From positions 14,754,752 through 14,818,751 of the forward strand of contig NW_024881301.1 in assembly GCF_018691265.1 (NCBI RefSeq): a stretch of 64,000 nucleotides of DNA, in the 5' to 3' direction. A program made the position numbers and the translations under genes. The notes beneath the pieces were generated by a model. The model was not told the origin of the DNA. It worked only from the letters and a program-made list of their open reading frames with translations, and ran no database searches. The DNA comes from Tyto alba (Eukaryota > Chordata > Aves > Strigiformes > Tytonidae). Shown piece by piece: positions 37,491 to 50,999 of the stretch (position 1 is its first letter; the number at the start of each line of letters is the position of its first letter).

Positions 37491-40400
37491 TGATTTCTCC
37501 TGGGCTTAAGTGCCTTTCTTGGTAATCACAGTCTGTAAAGCAGGTGCTTAAAAAGCCCTTATTTCAAATGGCAAAGGAAAGAGATGAATCACTTGAATTT
37601 CAAGTGCAGTTCCAATGACAGTTCATGTCCCTGCATAAAGTGCATAAAAATTAAGAGGTAGGAGGTAAGTCCTTGAATGAAGTCCAGGTCTTTCATCTCA
37701 CAGTGAAGCTAATAAATATTCAGGTTTTCACTATGAAAAGGGACATTGGCATGGCCACCTCTGAATATGGAGGTGGATTTTTGAAGAAAAAAGTGGTATT
37801 TGGTGTATAGCCTGCTGTTTTAGTCACACTCTGGGAAAGTCTGACAGTCTCTCTACTGAAACAAGTGGAGAAATATCTTTTTGGTTAATTTTGACTGGAC
37901 TTATTTTTAAGATGATATCTGTGGTCTGTAGCCCTCTGTGCCTCTGCTGCCCAAAGCAGAGGTGGTCAGATTCCAGAAAACTGGAAGGTGCAAGTTTAGG
38001 CACAAGAAGTAACAGGTGGTTTTAGGCTCCCAGCTCCTCACTCAGCTCCTTGGTTTTGTTGGCCACATGCCTGGCACTCCAGTCATGTGCTATTAATAAC
38101 TGAATTTAGACATGGCACTTTAAGCAATACACTGGAACTGTGTTTAGAGTGGGGGATATTGAAAACATGTCCAGCTTAATTAGAAGGGAATGGAAAAGAG
38201 GAAAGCCACCCTAGAGCTACCTCATGGGAGACAGCTCTGGCATACAGACAAGTGGGGGATCAAAGGCCTATTGCACAATGTAATGAGTAAATAGATGACA
38301 AGTACAACATTAGCTCTGGTGGACCTTTAGAGGGGAATGCAGGCAATACAAGGAACACTGTGTGTATTTCAGATGACCTTTCGTTGAAAATGTCAGTTAG
38401 AAGATTGTACTGAATTTATAAAGAAGGTAATAAATAACTGGATTGAATAATGAAAGATTTAATGCTCAGGGAAGAACCAGAGCAAAGATCCAGAGAGGCT
38501 GGACACCTGGAATTAGACTTACTTTAAAACTTTGCTGAATTTATAATGGCCAGGGAAGTGCCAGCATTCTTAGTGCTGTGAAAAAAAAGCATATACTGTC
38601 AAGAATACAGCCAATAATAATGAAGGAAATCTGTGGTGAACTAATTTCATTGATAGAGGAGAGGCGCCATGGAGGCTTCTCCCAGACCTTGTCCTAGGCC
38701 ACCCACTGGCTGCAGCAGGTCCCCATCACCCACACTCCAGCCCTGGGAAGAGATCGTCCAAGGGGCCCTGGCACTCATCCACTTTGGAAGAGATATAATA
38801 AGCCTTCCCCATAGAGAAATAGGGAGGTATTTAACCATCTCCAAATTGATTTGGAGCTAATTAATCAGATATTTAGAATTCAGTAGCATCTCCCTTCTGA
38901 GAGTCACAAAGTATTTTGCAAACACTTATGAATAAAATCTCAAATCATTGCTGCCAGAATCCTTGCAGAAGCATAGCATCACCCTGAGGGTGAAGATAGA
39001 GATCTAAAGATGAGTTATTTTTGAAAGCAGAGCTCGGAAATACTGATTTTGTCCCTTTGTGGGTAAGTAGCACTTCTCTGAAATCACCCCGTAATCTTAA
39101 GAACTGGAATCCAAGACACCAAAAAGACATACACAGTCTAAGATAGGTTGGTAGGATGGTCCCAGGCTTAGTTTCCTCATGTACCAGATCTGAGAAAAAG
39201 GGTTATGCCCTGTGCTGTAGTATCAGCTGTGATGCTGGAGTCCCTTCTGGACTGCAAGGGCAGGCAGGGCATTTCCTCTTTCTCAAAAAGTGGATTTCCA
39301 TCCCTGACTCTTCCTCCTCTCCTCTGGAGCCCAGACACAGGGAGAGCACAGGAGGAAGTATTAACATACAAGTGCATTGTTTGATGATGTGATGAGATTG
39401 CTCTCTCAGGGGATAAAAACAATTGGGTGAATTCTTTTTTTTTTTTTTTTTCCTGATTTCTAGGTTGTGGATGGTGACTTGTGAGTAGCATCTTTGTAAC
39501 AAGTCCAGGATCATTCTGTAATGTGAAAAACTGAAGCAGCAGCTATGATCACTGCAATGAAAGGAGATTGAATATATAAATACATTTCTAAAACATAGGC
39601 TAAGGATAGGGAGTGGGACACTGTGACTTGCAGGAAGTGAAAGTGTCTGGAGGCATTTTCAAACTGTTTGAGGACACTTTGCACACTAGTAAACCCTTCT
39701 AATGCATACTTAGTCCTCTGAAATGCTTGTACTGCTTAGGACTGTCCTCTGATAACAAACAAAATACAACTCATTTCCTTTATTAATTAACTGAAGCAGT
39801 GACAGTCAACAGGATTTCAAGGCTTAAGGATGTCACATTAATTGTTACTGGCTTGGATGTTAGCAATAGACTTAGCTGATAGGTAAGGTAAGGTTTTATT
39901 AGACTGACATTGTTTTTCTAGTAAGTCAGGCCACACACGAAACACACTTCAAAAATTGTGCTTGATGAGTTTCTGTATTTTCCTATGGATGTTCTAATTT
40001 AACTGTATGTTCAATATAATATCTGCTTTTATTTAAAATACTTTTCAGACAGGGAAACTTTGTAGGGCAGAGGTGGGATATAATGAATACAAAGATATAG
40101 CAAAGTACCTCTAGATTGAAGTGACCAAAGTAATTCAACCTGACAGAGTATTGAATCTTAAACTTAAAAATTTTGCCAATGAAATGTCTATCAGGTACCC
40201 TGATATGAGTGTCTACATCCACCTTCTTTCTGTTTTGGCCTATAGTGTAGGGCTCAGTAGTTCCAGAGTGAAGCATGCTCAGACTGTAGCTCAAGGGCTT
40301 AGAAAGGACACTGGTAGTCTAAAACCACTATTTGTTATGCAAATGTCTTGGCAAAACCACAAACAAGGCGAAGACAGAAGCTCTTGTCAAATACTCCCTG

Positions 40401-43400
40401 CTATTTTCCGAGGAGTTAGAAAATTCTCTGTAAAAAAAGGGCAGTTAGAATACAAAACACCATTTTGTGCTCTTGAAATGTGCAAATATATGGAAATTAG
40501 AAGGAGATTTGTTAATGACATCTACAGTTTTAAACTAATATTTTTCTACAACTTGAGATATTTATAAAACCAATGGAAGCAATTTTTATTCTACAGAAAT
40601 TATTTTTCTTGTATTGGGTAGGAATCATTTAAAAGTCTATTCTACTTGTCTACTAAGTCACATTTGACTCCTAGTTTGTTGTGAACGTTGGGGCTATTGC
40701 TGGTTAGCTGTCAGTGACCCTTCACTGCTGTTTTGTATTGCTTGTGCTGCAGATGAGGCAGTTTTTGTTGCACATATAATGGTTTTCTTTGCAGTTCTAC
40801 TCTTCACCAATCTTCTGCTCCAGTCTAGTAGTATTATGGATCTACTGAGAACTTCCTTAAATAAGCATGGACTTTCATAGCAGGTAGTGATAAGCACTGC
40901 TTGTGCCTCCTGCAGCAACACATTCCTCTGCACTGCAGAAACAGACTAAATTTAAAATTAATTCATCCTGTGGGAAAAAGAAAATCAGTGATGGATAAAA
41001 ACATGTAAAGCTTTTAAAAATACCTTAGTTTTACTAAGGCTGTTGTCTTTGATTACTCACTCTATACGTAGCCATTTGGTCTAAAATCCCCTTAGTCTAT
41101 CTGCAGTTATATGGTTTGAGGTCATCTTTTTCAATTTGCAGGTTTTTCTTTTAAAAGATCTGTAGTTGAGTGGCACCTTCTGTTCATTAACTTTATGGTA
41201 GCATTCTTGACTCAGTCTCCAATTTAAGCAAATACATAAGAGCAGGCTGCACTTTACGAGTGCAAACTATCTTTCCGAAATTGGTAATACTGCATACTTG
41301 ATGACTCTGGGATAAGAAGATTGTGCTAGAGATCCTACAACTAGACCCAATATCCCTGTAGAACAAATTAAAATAGGGCACAAGGACTGACTTGAGGCTC
41401 CCAGGTAACCTAGCCACGTAAATATGGTGGTGTTTTTGGGCTAAGTGTAACATCCAGCTGCTGACAGGCACTGTCAGGTCCTGTTATGCTGCCCACAGGT
41501 TTGGCACCAGCTTGTTTAGAACTTCTTCAAAGATCTCTGCACTGTGGCCCAATGTAAGGGGTAGATGTACTCTGAGTAAATTGTTTAGCTGGATCATTGT
41601 CTCCATGTTCTGTACTTGACTAATTCAAGTGCCTAATGATATTAGATGACTCATCAAGTAATTTAGTTTTGCAAAGTGTTATTAATCTCTGCCCCTTCTT
41701 CATACAATGTGCACATGTTTTATTTTGGAGCAAAGATGAAGCAAGAAAACACAAGGGACTGTGTAGATACCATCAATGGAGTAAATTTTTCACAAGACAT
41801 GTGGAAATGTGACTTTTCATGTCTGGTGCCACTATTGTATTAACATAATAAATTAAGAGGCTGTGACAAGAACTTACTGAAACTGAGTTGTTAATAGTGA
41901 GGAATAGTGACGTCAATCATCTTGATGCAGAAATCACAGGATTAGATTTTTACAGTCTTTATTATGAAAGTCAGACTGGTGGATTGTATTAATCTGTTCT
42001 GGTCTTAAAATTTTGAATTAAATTTAATGGAAAGTTAGCAAATATTCAGGTCTCTTTCCCATGGAAGCCAATGAATAGTGATAACTGTTCTTTTTAAGGG
42101 ATAAATTAATATGCTCCAAAAGAAGTTTGCCTACATTTATAAACGTGGAATTTCATGCTAGAAGCTTTCATGAGATTAAGTTAAGATGAGATCATCAGAA
42201 CTATACGATATTTAACACAAGGATTAATCAGAAATCACAGCACAAGTAAAGAACCTGAACTGTTAAATAACTTTGTACAAAATTTTGTTTCAACTGAGAA
42301 ACATTGATGGAAAAATTAATTGATAAAAAAACAGAAAGAAGAATTAAGATCATGGTATAATTTATGTTAAAATTAATTTATCCAGATCTAACAGTGACAT
42401 GACACATTTAATTCATCACTTAATTTCCTAGAATTGTTTAACCTTATTTCAATTAACCATTATTAACCTGATTTAGTTTTGCATTGATTATAGTTACTGC
42501 ATCTCTAATCATCCAGAGCTTTGGTTATCTGTGTATTTTTGCTCCCTCCAAAATATCTAGTATAGGTATCAATGAATTACAAAATTTGGAGGAGGTAAAA
42601 TACAACGGAATAATAAAAATCACATTAAATTAATGACTGTTAATGTTAATTTTTAAATTCCCACAAGTAAAACAATAAGCTGTCATTTTAGACATCCATT
42701 CAACTGTCAGGGTGATAAACTGTGTAAAGAAAATCGTAAAAGACAAATGATAGAATAATTTCTGATTGGGATGGAAGAACTTCAGGATAAATTTAGAAAT
42801 TAGTAAAAGTGTTTAATTATGAGTTCTAGAGCAGTTCTGAAGTTTTCAAGTGTACCTTTAACGTTTAACTTGGTTTGAACAGAAATTCCTGTTTAATACT
42901 AACATCTATGATATCTGGATATTATTTTAGTAGACCCATAATCTTACTGGTTATGAATTATTTTCAGATAGATGTCTTTCATTGCTAGTGCTTGTACAGT
43001 GCAAGTTTCTATTTACTTAGATTTTTTTAGTGGGTCATTTTAAAACTCATTTGAGGTCCCTTGATACAGACTGTTTTGTCAACTTCTCTGTCTGCAGAGA
43101 AGTGATTGCAGGGCCATTAGGAGTTACCAACACCTTGACTTTTTGTGGCTCCGGCACAGGGAAGAGCAGTGAGGGATGGTATGATACAAAGACCCTGGCT
43201 AAGAAGTTGATTGGCAAATGTATAAATACGCATTATGAATCTTTATGCAGCAGGCAGGATGTTTGGAAGGAGGACACATGTTCCAGATAACCTCTAATAG
43301 TACATTTTTCTTCTTCTAGGTGAGGTGAAAGACAGGGAAAACTTCAAAGGGCCTGATTAACTGCCAGTTATATGAATGGTATTAGGCTTTTATATACACC

Positions 43401-43420
43401 ATTTTTATATACACCATTAC
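37491..43420. other. Intergenic, no gene recognised
   Basis: About 5.9 kb. A T19 run lies at 39435-39453. The 148-codon frame at 40121-40567 and the 79-codon minus frame at 40694-40933 have no recognisable domain and are compatible with chance. The stretch at about 41600-43020 is notably AT-rich, with many TAAT/ATTA motifs. A 15-bp near-tandem duplication (TATATACACCATT at 43391-43403 and 43406-43418) sits beside the next LTR. Confidence 0.45.
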
Positions 43421-43425
43421 ATAAG

Positions 43426-44502
43426 TGCAGTGGGTTGACCCTGGTGGGATGCCATGTCCCCACCAAAGCCACTTTATCACTCCTCTTCTCAGCTGGACAG
43501 GGGACAGAAAAAGTAACAAAAAGCTCATGGGTTGAGGTAAGGACAGGGAGATCACTCAGCGATTATCATCATGGGCAAAACAGACTCAACTTGGGGAAAT
43601 TTAATTTATTATCAATCAAATAAGAGTAAGATAATCAGAAGTAAAACCAAATCTTAAAATAGCTTTTCCTCATCCCTCCCTTCTTCCTGGGCTCAACTTT
43701 AATCCTGATTTTCTCTACCTCCTTCCCCTGAGTGGTGCAGGGTGTTGGGAGTGGGGGTTGTGGTCAGTTCATTGCACATTGTATCTGCTGCTCCTCCATC
43801 CATAGGCAGAGGACTCCTCACACTGTTCCTCTGCTCCAGCACGGGGTCCCTCCCACAGGAGATAGTCCTCCACAAACTTCTTCAATGTGAGTCCTTCCCA
43901 GTGGCTGCTGTCCTTCACAAACTGCTCCAGCGTGGGTCCCCCACAGGCTTACAAAGTCCTGCCAGCAAATCTGCTCCAGTGTGGGCTACTCTCTCCACAG
44001 GTCCACAGGTCCTGTCAGGAGTCTGCTCCAGTGCTGGCTTCCCACAGGGTCACAGCCTCCTTCGGGCATCCACCTGCTCCTGCGTGCTGTGCTCTATGGG
44101 CTGCAGGTGGAGATGTGATCCACTGATAACCTCCATGGGCTGCAGGGGCACAGCCGGCCTCACCGTGGTCTTCACCCCGGGCTGCTGGGGAGTCTCTGCT
44201 CTGGCGCCTGGAGCACCTCCTCCCCTCATTCTTCACTGGCCTTGGTGTCTGCAGGGCTGTTCCTCTCACATATTCTCACTCCTCTCTCCTGTCTGTGCAG
44301 GTTTCTTTTTCCCCTTCTTAAACATGTTCTCATAGAGGTGCTACCACCGTCGCTGATGGGCTTGGACTTGGGCAGTGGTAGGTCCGTCTTGGAGCCGGCT
44401 GGCATTTGCTCTGTTGGACATGGGGGAAGCTTCTGGCAGCTTCTCACATAAGTCCCTATAGCCCCCTCTGCTACCAAAACCTTGCCATGCAAACCCAATA
44501 CA
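43426..44502 (-). mobile_element. Solo LTR, related subfamily, minus strand
   Basis: A 1077-bp LTR. The + strand starts TGCAGTGGGTTGACCCTGG and ends AAACCCAATACA. It is flanked by ATAAG (43421-43425) and ATAAC (44503-44507), a 4-of-5 target duplication. Its body shares the TCATGGGCAAAA block and the CTGCTCCAGYGTGGG modules with the 10269 and 31445 copies, but the first 100 bp or so differ, marking a separate subfamily. The minus strand carries TTTAAGAAGGGG (complement at 44309-44320) as a TATA-like box and AATAAA near the other end (complement near 43603-43611). No internal sequence is present. The 197-codon frame at 43742-44335 is a by-product of the modules. Confidence 0.88.
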
Positions 44503-44507
44503 ATAAC

Positions 44508-47500
44508 CTATAATTAGGTGACAAAATAAAAGCCAGTCATTACTGGGAACTCTGGAGATATTCTTCCTTGTATGACTGTTTCTTGAAAATTCTTACTATA
44601 GTGTTAAAATATTCTGATTGAGACTTTTTTCTTCTAATAGACGTAAATGAGAATGAATGAAAATAATCATTATGCCTCAACCTTTTTTTGTCAAACTAAA
44701 AATGAGTGAAAATGTAGTCAATGCAAGACAGGAATTTCCCAAAGACAGACTCAGCTGTAGAATGCAATTAGACATAAAATACCTGAAAATACTCATCTTA
44801 ATCCAACAACAGATTTCCTGTGAATGCAGTGGCCTTTTAAAATGAATGAAGAGCTGAAGAGGCAGACTATTTGAATCATGCTGAGGAATACTTCATACTG
44901 TGTATTATTCTACTTATTTCAGTTCAATAACTTGTGGGCCAATTGTATATGAAGCAGGATTTTTCTCTTCCTTTGTGGTCTAGACTGAAATTTGCAGCCT
45001 GGTCATAGGGGGAAAAAAGGCACCCCATGACTGCAAGAAGACAAAGGAAAAACCTGTGATTGAGGTTTCCCTCTTGTTCCAGTCATCTCACATTCATGTA
45101 TTTCCCTCATGTTAGGGAGAAGGGAAATGAGAAGTACTTCCCTCTTTCTTAGTGAGACACTGTGGGAAGTAATTTTGCCCAGTTATGACCAAGCAACTAG
45201 CTCAGGAACACCGAGCTGAACATGTCATCCCATCACTCCCCTTTATCCATCCAGTGCCATCAGGCTAATTGGCCTGGAAACTGGGATCAGGACTAGGATT
45301 GTGTTAAAGATATTTTAGTAAATGTTATAACAGCAAACTTTACCCTCCTGCTTTATGTAATATAAACACAGAATACATGAACCAGCACCATGTATGAGCC
45401 AATGCAGGGATATGAATAATTGGGACTTAATGTTTTAATACATTTCAATTAGTAATCAGAGAACCTTCATTACTGGAGGAAAAAATATAAACTTTGTTGC
45501 TGCCTCTGCCAGCTTCTTGTGCTACAGCTTGTAGGGCAGGATCACAATTTAATTAAAACAATGATATTGTTTTACACAGACTTGCTTAGCAGCTTTTTTC
45601 TCCTCTAAGCTTTGTGTTTTTGTCTATGATGTTACCTTCTTGCTTTGGAAAGTAACTCTTCAGGATTCACTAACCTCATAATTATTCCCTGAGCAATTAA
45701 ATAGTGGAGAGTCTAACACAGTGGAATTGTTTTCCAAAAGATAAAGCTGACATTGTATTAGGAAGTAGATGGATTGGTTTGAGGGGAAAGAATAAAAGAG
45801 TTAATTATATTGTCTGAGAAATAACAACTGAGTTGTGGGATTTAAGGCAGCTGGGGCATAACAGTTTGTGAAAGTACTCACAGGGTGCAGAAAGGAATTA
45901 CACAGGGTTGTGTGCCAGCTAAATAGAGTGGCAAGGCCACTGCAGGCACGGCTGCCTGTCAAAATAACAGCTTCAGAGACTCCCAGGACACAAGACATGC
46001 TAAAAAAATGGTGTCCACAGGAGTTCTAGTGATGTTTATGAACATAGAACTGGAGCCTGACATCCCTTGCTCCTCTTCATGGTCAGTAAACCAACCTTGC
46101 TTTTCTCTCATCCCGAGAAAAGAAACAGCACACCCTGCCCATCCTGCAGTTTCATGGATAAGCTGCTTATTTTTGTCTCTTGTCTACTACTACACTATTT
46201 GGGATGTCAGTGTCATTAGGACCTTGGCCACAGTGGCCTTCTTGTGTATCCTGGTGGTATACTCTGAGATGAGCCCAGCCATGCCTTATGACAGCCATAA
46301 GCCATGCTAGAATGTTTTTTCACCTCCAATAATATGCTTAGACTGGTCATCTTATTCTCCTAACCTGTATTTCATGTGGATGGTCCTGAAGCCCTCACAC
46401 AGTCACTAGCAACTTCAAAAGTTGCATTGGCAGAATAGAGTTGATAAAAAAGAAAAGATTCTCAAGATGTAGCTGCTGCTCCTACCTGATTTAATCTGAA
46501 GAGTGTTCCCCCTGGGCTTGCAGCATTTGTCTGCAGCCTGGGTCATGGTGCATTCCTCATTGGGACCGGATGAAGTCTTTCTTTCCAACCACAACTGAAT
46601 GAATGTCCACAAGAGGACACTTTATGAGATTTTGAAGGTTCTGAAATTTGTTGTGCATTGTAACACATTTTTACTAAATGTGACTGTGTCAAGGTTTCAG
46701 ACCTAGGTCTCAGTCTCTGCCTGTCATTTACTCTGAGTTTCTGAAGTGGTCAGAGACCCCATGGCTTCAGGAGCATCCCCATACAAAGGCCATTGAAGAT
46801 AAAACACTTTTACAGAATGATTTGGCTTTAGCAATACAGGACGGTTCTGTCACAGCAAAAGCCTTTCTCAAAAAAGGGTAAAAGGTGTTAACTTAGTATA
46901 TTTTCCATTATATTTTCATCTTCCAATGTACTTTTATGAAGCTTTACTATTTTTTATAATAGAAGGCATGATTTTTTTCCATTTCTTCCTGCTGATGCTT
47001 GGGTTGTTTTTTCATCAAAAAAAAAAAAAAAAAAGAATGAAAAGGGAAAAGGAAGGAATTGTTTTATTTGGGTTCAAAGAGGTGTTTTGGTGGTCTTTTT
47101 TTGAAAAAAAATTAAAATTTTGAGGGGGCTAAAAGCTCCAGATATTTTCTCTGAATGCACTTCCTGTTTTTTCCAGCTCTACCAGATCCAAAAATTATTT
47201 CATCTGTAGCTGACCAAATGATTGGTTGTCATGTAGCAGCTTGCTCCTTTATGAGTTGAAACTATATTGCTGTAACTCATCCTATGTTGTGGTAAGCACT
47301 TTCATAACTGAAAAGCATTATTTACCTCAGAACAGTCACCAAAACATCTGAACAACAGCTGCCAAAAGGAAAAACAATGGTGAATCTCTCTCTAAAGACT
47401 TGAACTCTGGAACTGAGTGCTGACTTGCAATACCCAATTAAATTGACCCAAAATGCCAGAGAAAGAAGCTCACATCTGTCATGTTGAATTATTTTCTTAT

Positions 47501-49000
47501 GTAAATATCAGGAACAAAACATTTCCATCCAGTAACTGTTTTATACCCTGAAAACAATATATGTGAACTTTTTGAAACTACAGGGGTTTTTATCTGTGTG
47601 TCTAAGACATCTCTTCCATAGGAGCACAAATGGGGACGTTCTGTTTATCTGCAAATGCATTTAAAAGGATGTTACCACTGAAGGAGTAGTCTTATGTTAC
47701 ATTTTTCTTAAATCAATAATGACAAGACCTATGAAGCCAGTTATAATTTAATTTTTAAATTACTCTAAAGCTTTTTAAGTCTAAAGGAATGAATTTCAAA
47801 AATTTTTTGTAATCAGGCTTATAATTTTGCTCTCCCCTTTTACATTAATTGGGAAGTGGTGTTACTTGATTTTTCACTGCTTTGTTGCTACAAAGGAGGG
47901 AGTTAGGAGATTTTCCTAGAGAGATGGATTATGCAATAAAGATCAATCTTTCTTTAAAGACTGGAAATGGTGTCAAAACATGAAACTTATCTGTTTCTTT
48001 TGAATAATTTTGCTTCAGTGAGTAGCTAATACCTGTTAAATAACTCCCAAGAGAGTGTAATATATATAATTTCCTACAAATGACAACTTTGAAAAGGAAT
48101 GCTGCCCCAGTGAAATGTGGCAAGACTTCAGATAGCTGTAGGACTATCTGCTATGTGAGTTTCATTCTGTGGACTTCTGCCAATATATCTTAACACAACT
48201 TTGCAAAACACATTTTGTTTCAGTGTGGATCCTGCTAGATTGCCTGAACTGTATTAACGTCAAGTCTCTTTAGGGTCATGGGAAAAAAATGATGGTATTT
48301 ATTTCTCTTCTGTATGAGCATTTGAGTGTCTTGCCTCAGAAGATTCAGCTTCTTTCATTTGACAAATGAGGAAGAATAGGCCCTTGACTGTTCCCAGTGT
48401 CCCAGCTGAAAGTGAGATACAATAGTGGGAGCCAAAACAGAAGTACACATCCTGCTTCTCCACTTTCACATAGTGAGGTTTCATGCAAGTTTACTTCAGC
48501 CGTGTTGTTTCTGTAGAGCAGAGGCAAAAGTTAGAACAAACCATTTTCCATATAAACAAAAAAGATTTTTACTCTCTCTCCCTTGTAAAATATTCTTGAA
48601 GAATTCATTTGTAACAATATATTTGTATACAATATCACAGTGAGTACAAAAATATAAACCTCTGAAAGTTTTATATGAAAAGTCAATCTTATTTCCGCCT
48701 TTCTGGGTTTACTTATTTTATTTACTGCTGTATTTGGTAATTGTACTCAATAGTTGTACAGTATATACTAAACATACTTGTGAAAGTTCCATATATGACT
48801 TCAAATTTGAGGTTCCTTCTTTAAAAGCAGAGAAGGAGTCAAATTCTGGATGGAAAGTTAATGCCATATTTTCTCACAATTTGTCTTCTTTCAGGGTGGC
48901 TTAGGTATTTTATGAGACTAAAGATCTGTCTGGTGCTAATTTTATTTTCTCATTTCAATTTTACTATAGTATTTACTAAGTTTTTAGTTGTTGTTTGTTT

Positions 49001-49032
<32 letters not shown>

Positions 49033-49074
49033 AGATCATACTTCCTATTCCTGAAGCAAATATAATTTCTTTAC
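44508..49074. other. Intergenic, no gene recognised
   Basis: About 4.6 kb of AT-rich sequence. An A18 run lies at 47017-47034 and a T26 run at 49003-49028. Reading frames reach only 100 codons (46008-46310) and match nothing known. Confidence 0.45.
49003..49028. repeat. Poly-T run (T26)
   Basis: An uninterrupted run of 26 T, 51 bp before the LTR at 49080. No retroposon body was recognised on its complement. Confidence 0.9.
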
Positions 49075-49079
49075 ACTGA

Positions 49080-49655
49080 TGTACTGGTTTTGGGTAGGTT
49101 AGAGTTAATTTTCTTCATAATAGCTGGTATGGAGCTGTTTTGGATTGGTGACTAAAACAGTGTTGATAACAGATTGGTGTTTTAATTATTGCTTACACAG
49201 CAACAAGGCCTTTTGTGTTTCTTATATTGCCCTGCCAATGAGGAGGCTGGGGATGCACAAGAAGTTGGGAGGGGACACAGCTGGGACAGCTGACCCCAAC
49301 TGACCAAAGGGATATCCCGTACCATATGACATCATGATCAGTGATAAAAAGCTCAAGGAAAGGAGGAGGAAGGGGGAACTTTCAGAGTGATGGTGTCTAT
49401 CTTCCCAAGTAGCTGTTACATGTGATGGAGTCCTGCTTTCCTGGGGATAAACGCCTGCCTGCTGATGGGAACTGGTGAATGAATTCTTTTTTGTGCTTTG
49501 TTTCCATGTCCAACTTTAGCTTTACTTATTAAACTGTCATTATCTCAACGCACAAGTTTTCTCACTTTTACCCTTCCATCTTCTCTCCCATCCCACAGGG
49601 GGCAAGTGAGCAAGCAGCTGTGTGGGGCTGAGTTGCCTACTGGGGTTAATCCACA
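49080..49655 (+). mobile_element. Solo LTR of avian ERVL-type family, plus strand
   Basis: A 576-bp LTR beginning TGTACTGGTTTTGG and TTAGAGTTAATTTTCTTC, the characteristic start of a common avian ERVL LTR, and ending GGGGTTAATCCACA. It is flanked by ACTGA (49075-49079) and GCTGA (49656-49660), 4 of 5 matching. The order of signals fits the + strand: GTGATAAAAAGCTC as a TATA-like box near 49340, then TATTAAACTGTC as a poly(A)-type signal near 49527. It is unrelated to the GC-rich LTRs elsewhere in the window. Confidence 0.88.
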
Positions 49656-49660
49656 GCTGA

Positions 49661-50998
49661 CTAGTTAGAACAGAACAGGACTGACTCATAACTGGCGGAG
49701 GTGGAAGAGTGTTTCGTAGAAGCAACAGCCTTGCCCTTCTGCTTAGAAATCTATGGTGCATGAGCTACAGGTGCCACTATGGTCTTCTGAAGTCCTTACA
49801 CCAAATAAAACTCTGTGGAAGAATAATTTCCTAAGGCAAATTATGCTGCTGCAGGTCTAAATATTACAGGGCACTGAGAGCACATCTCAACAAAATTCTG
49901 CCAAGTTCTTTGTCTCTTTGTGGCATTCTGTGTCAAAAAAAAAAAAAAGAATTTCTGTTCTCCTCAAAGCCTTTGTTGTGCAGTTGGAGGTAAGGGATTA
50001 TACAGGCACAGAAATAAGTAGATACAAAGTTGAATATAGCTTCACTGCAACAAGACTAAAACAGTGACAGAGGCACTTCACAGCTCTCAAGTGACCCATG
50101 TTATTCTGAATGTATGACACTGGAGTTCATTCAGACTTTGAATTCCTGCTGCTTCTGTTGGCAAGGTGAAAGAAAAGGAGAAAACTTCCCTCAAGCATTT
50201 TTGACCTGCTTGAGCAATGCAAGTGACAGAGTGCTCTGTGATGAAAGGTGAGATTGTCAAAGATGATTCAAGAAGTTCAGGGAGAAGCAGAGAAGTTAAT
50301 GAGTTGACTGGGATGACAATTTTCATGGAAGGATAGAGGGGGCACCATAAATGAACTAGCTCCCTTTTCTGCTTCTCTCCTTTTCATTGTCCTGTTATGA
50401 CAAGGTCAATGAAGATTATATATTTACAACATCATAACTCTCCATATTTTAAAAACTAAGTTATCTCTTTATTAAGAAATCTACATCAAGCATAGCTGCT
50501 GGTAGTGTCCCAGTACATGTCAATGGGCTGACTTATTTTTCCACTTTCTTATCTTGCAACATGTGCTGTCCTTTCAAAGTTCTTTATAACATCTCTTTAC
50601 ACAGGTTATTGTTGCTGAAGTGTTTTTGTGAAAGTTATTGACAGTTCAGGGAGACTAGAGGTATTTAAAGGTTATTAGCTCAACACTGAAAAATAGTTTT
50701 AATCTCTCCTGGCTGCTTTACTAATAAAGCATGTTAGATCTTGGTGTTCTTTCAGTATGCAGTTCCCTGGATCATTCTTGTTTGTATCACCACTGATTGC
50801 AGGGTAATGGCTCCTATCCTGTTGCTGCCAACCTTCCTTTGTCAACTTCAGGTTCTTTTCATGGCTCATGGTTTCTTCTACATGAAGATTTTTTTCTAGG
50901 ACTTCCTGTACTCACTTGTACTTACTCAGTGATCCAAGTAGTTTCATGAGTGTACCCACAGTTGCCAATCTGAACTTGAATCACTGTGCTTAATCTCC
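49661..50998. other. Intergenic, no gene recognised
   Basis: About 1.3 kb with an A14 run at 49935-49948. No recognised gene or repeat. Confidence 0.45.
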
Positions 50999-50999
50999 A

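Noticed and set aside
40121..40567. 148-codon + frame
   Set aside because: No recognisable domain, no splice or promoter context. One frame of this size is roughly expected by chance in 64 kb searched in six frames.
43742..44335. 197-codon + strand frame
   Set aside because: Lies wholly inside the solo LTR, opposite to its transcription; kept open by GC-rich repeated modules.
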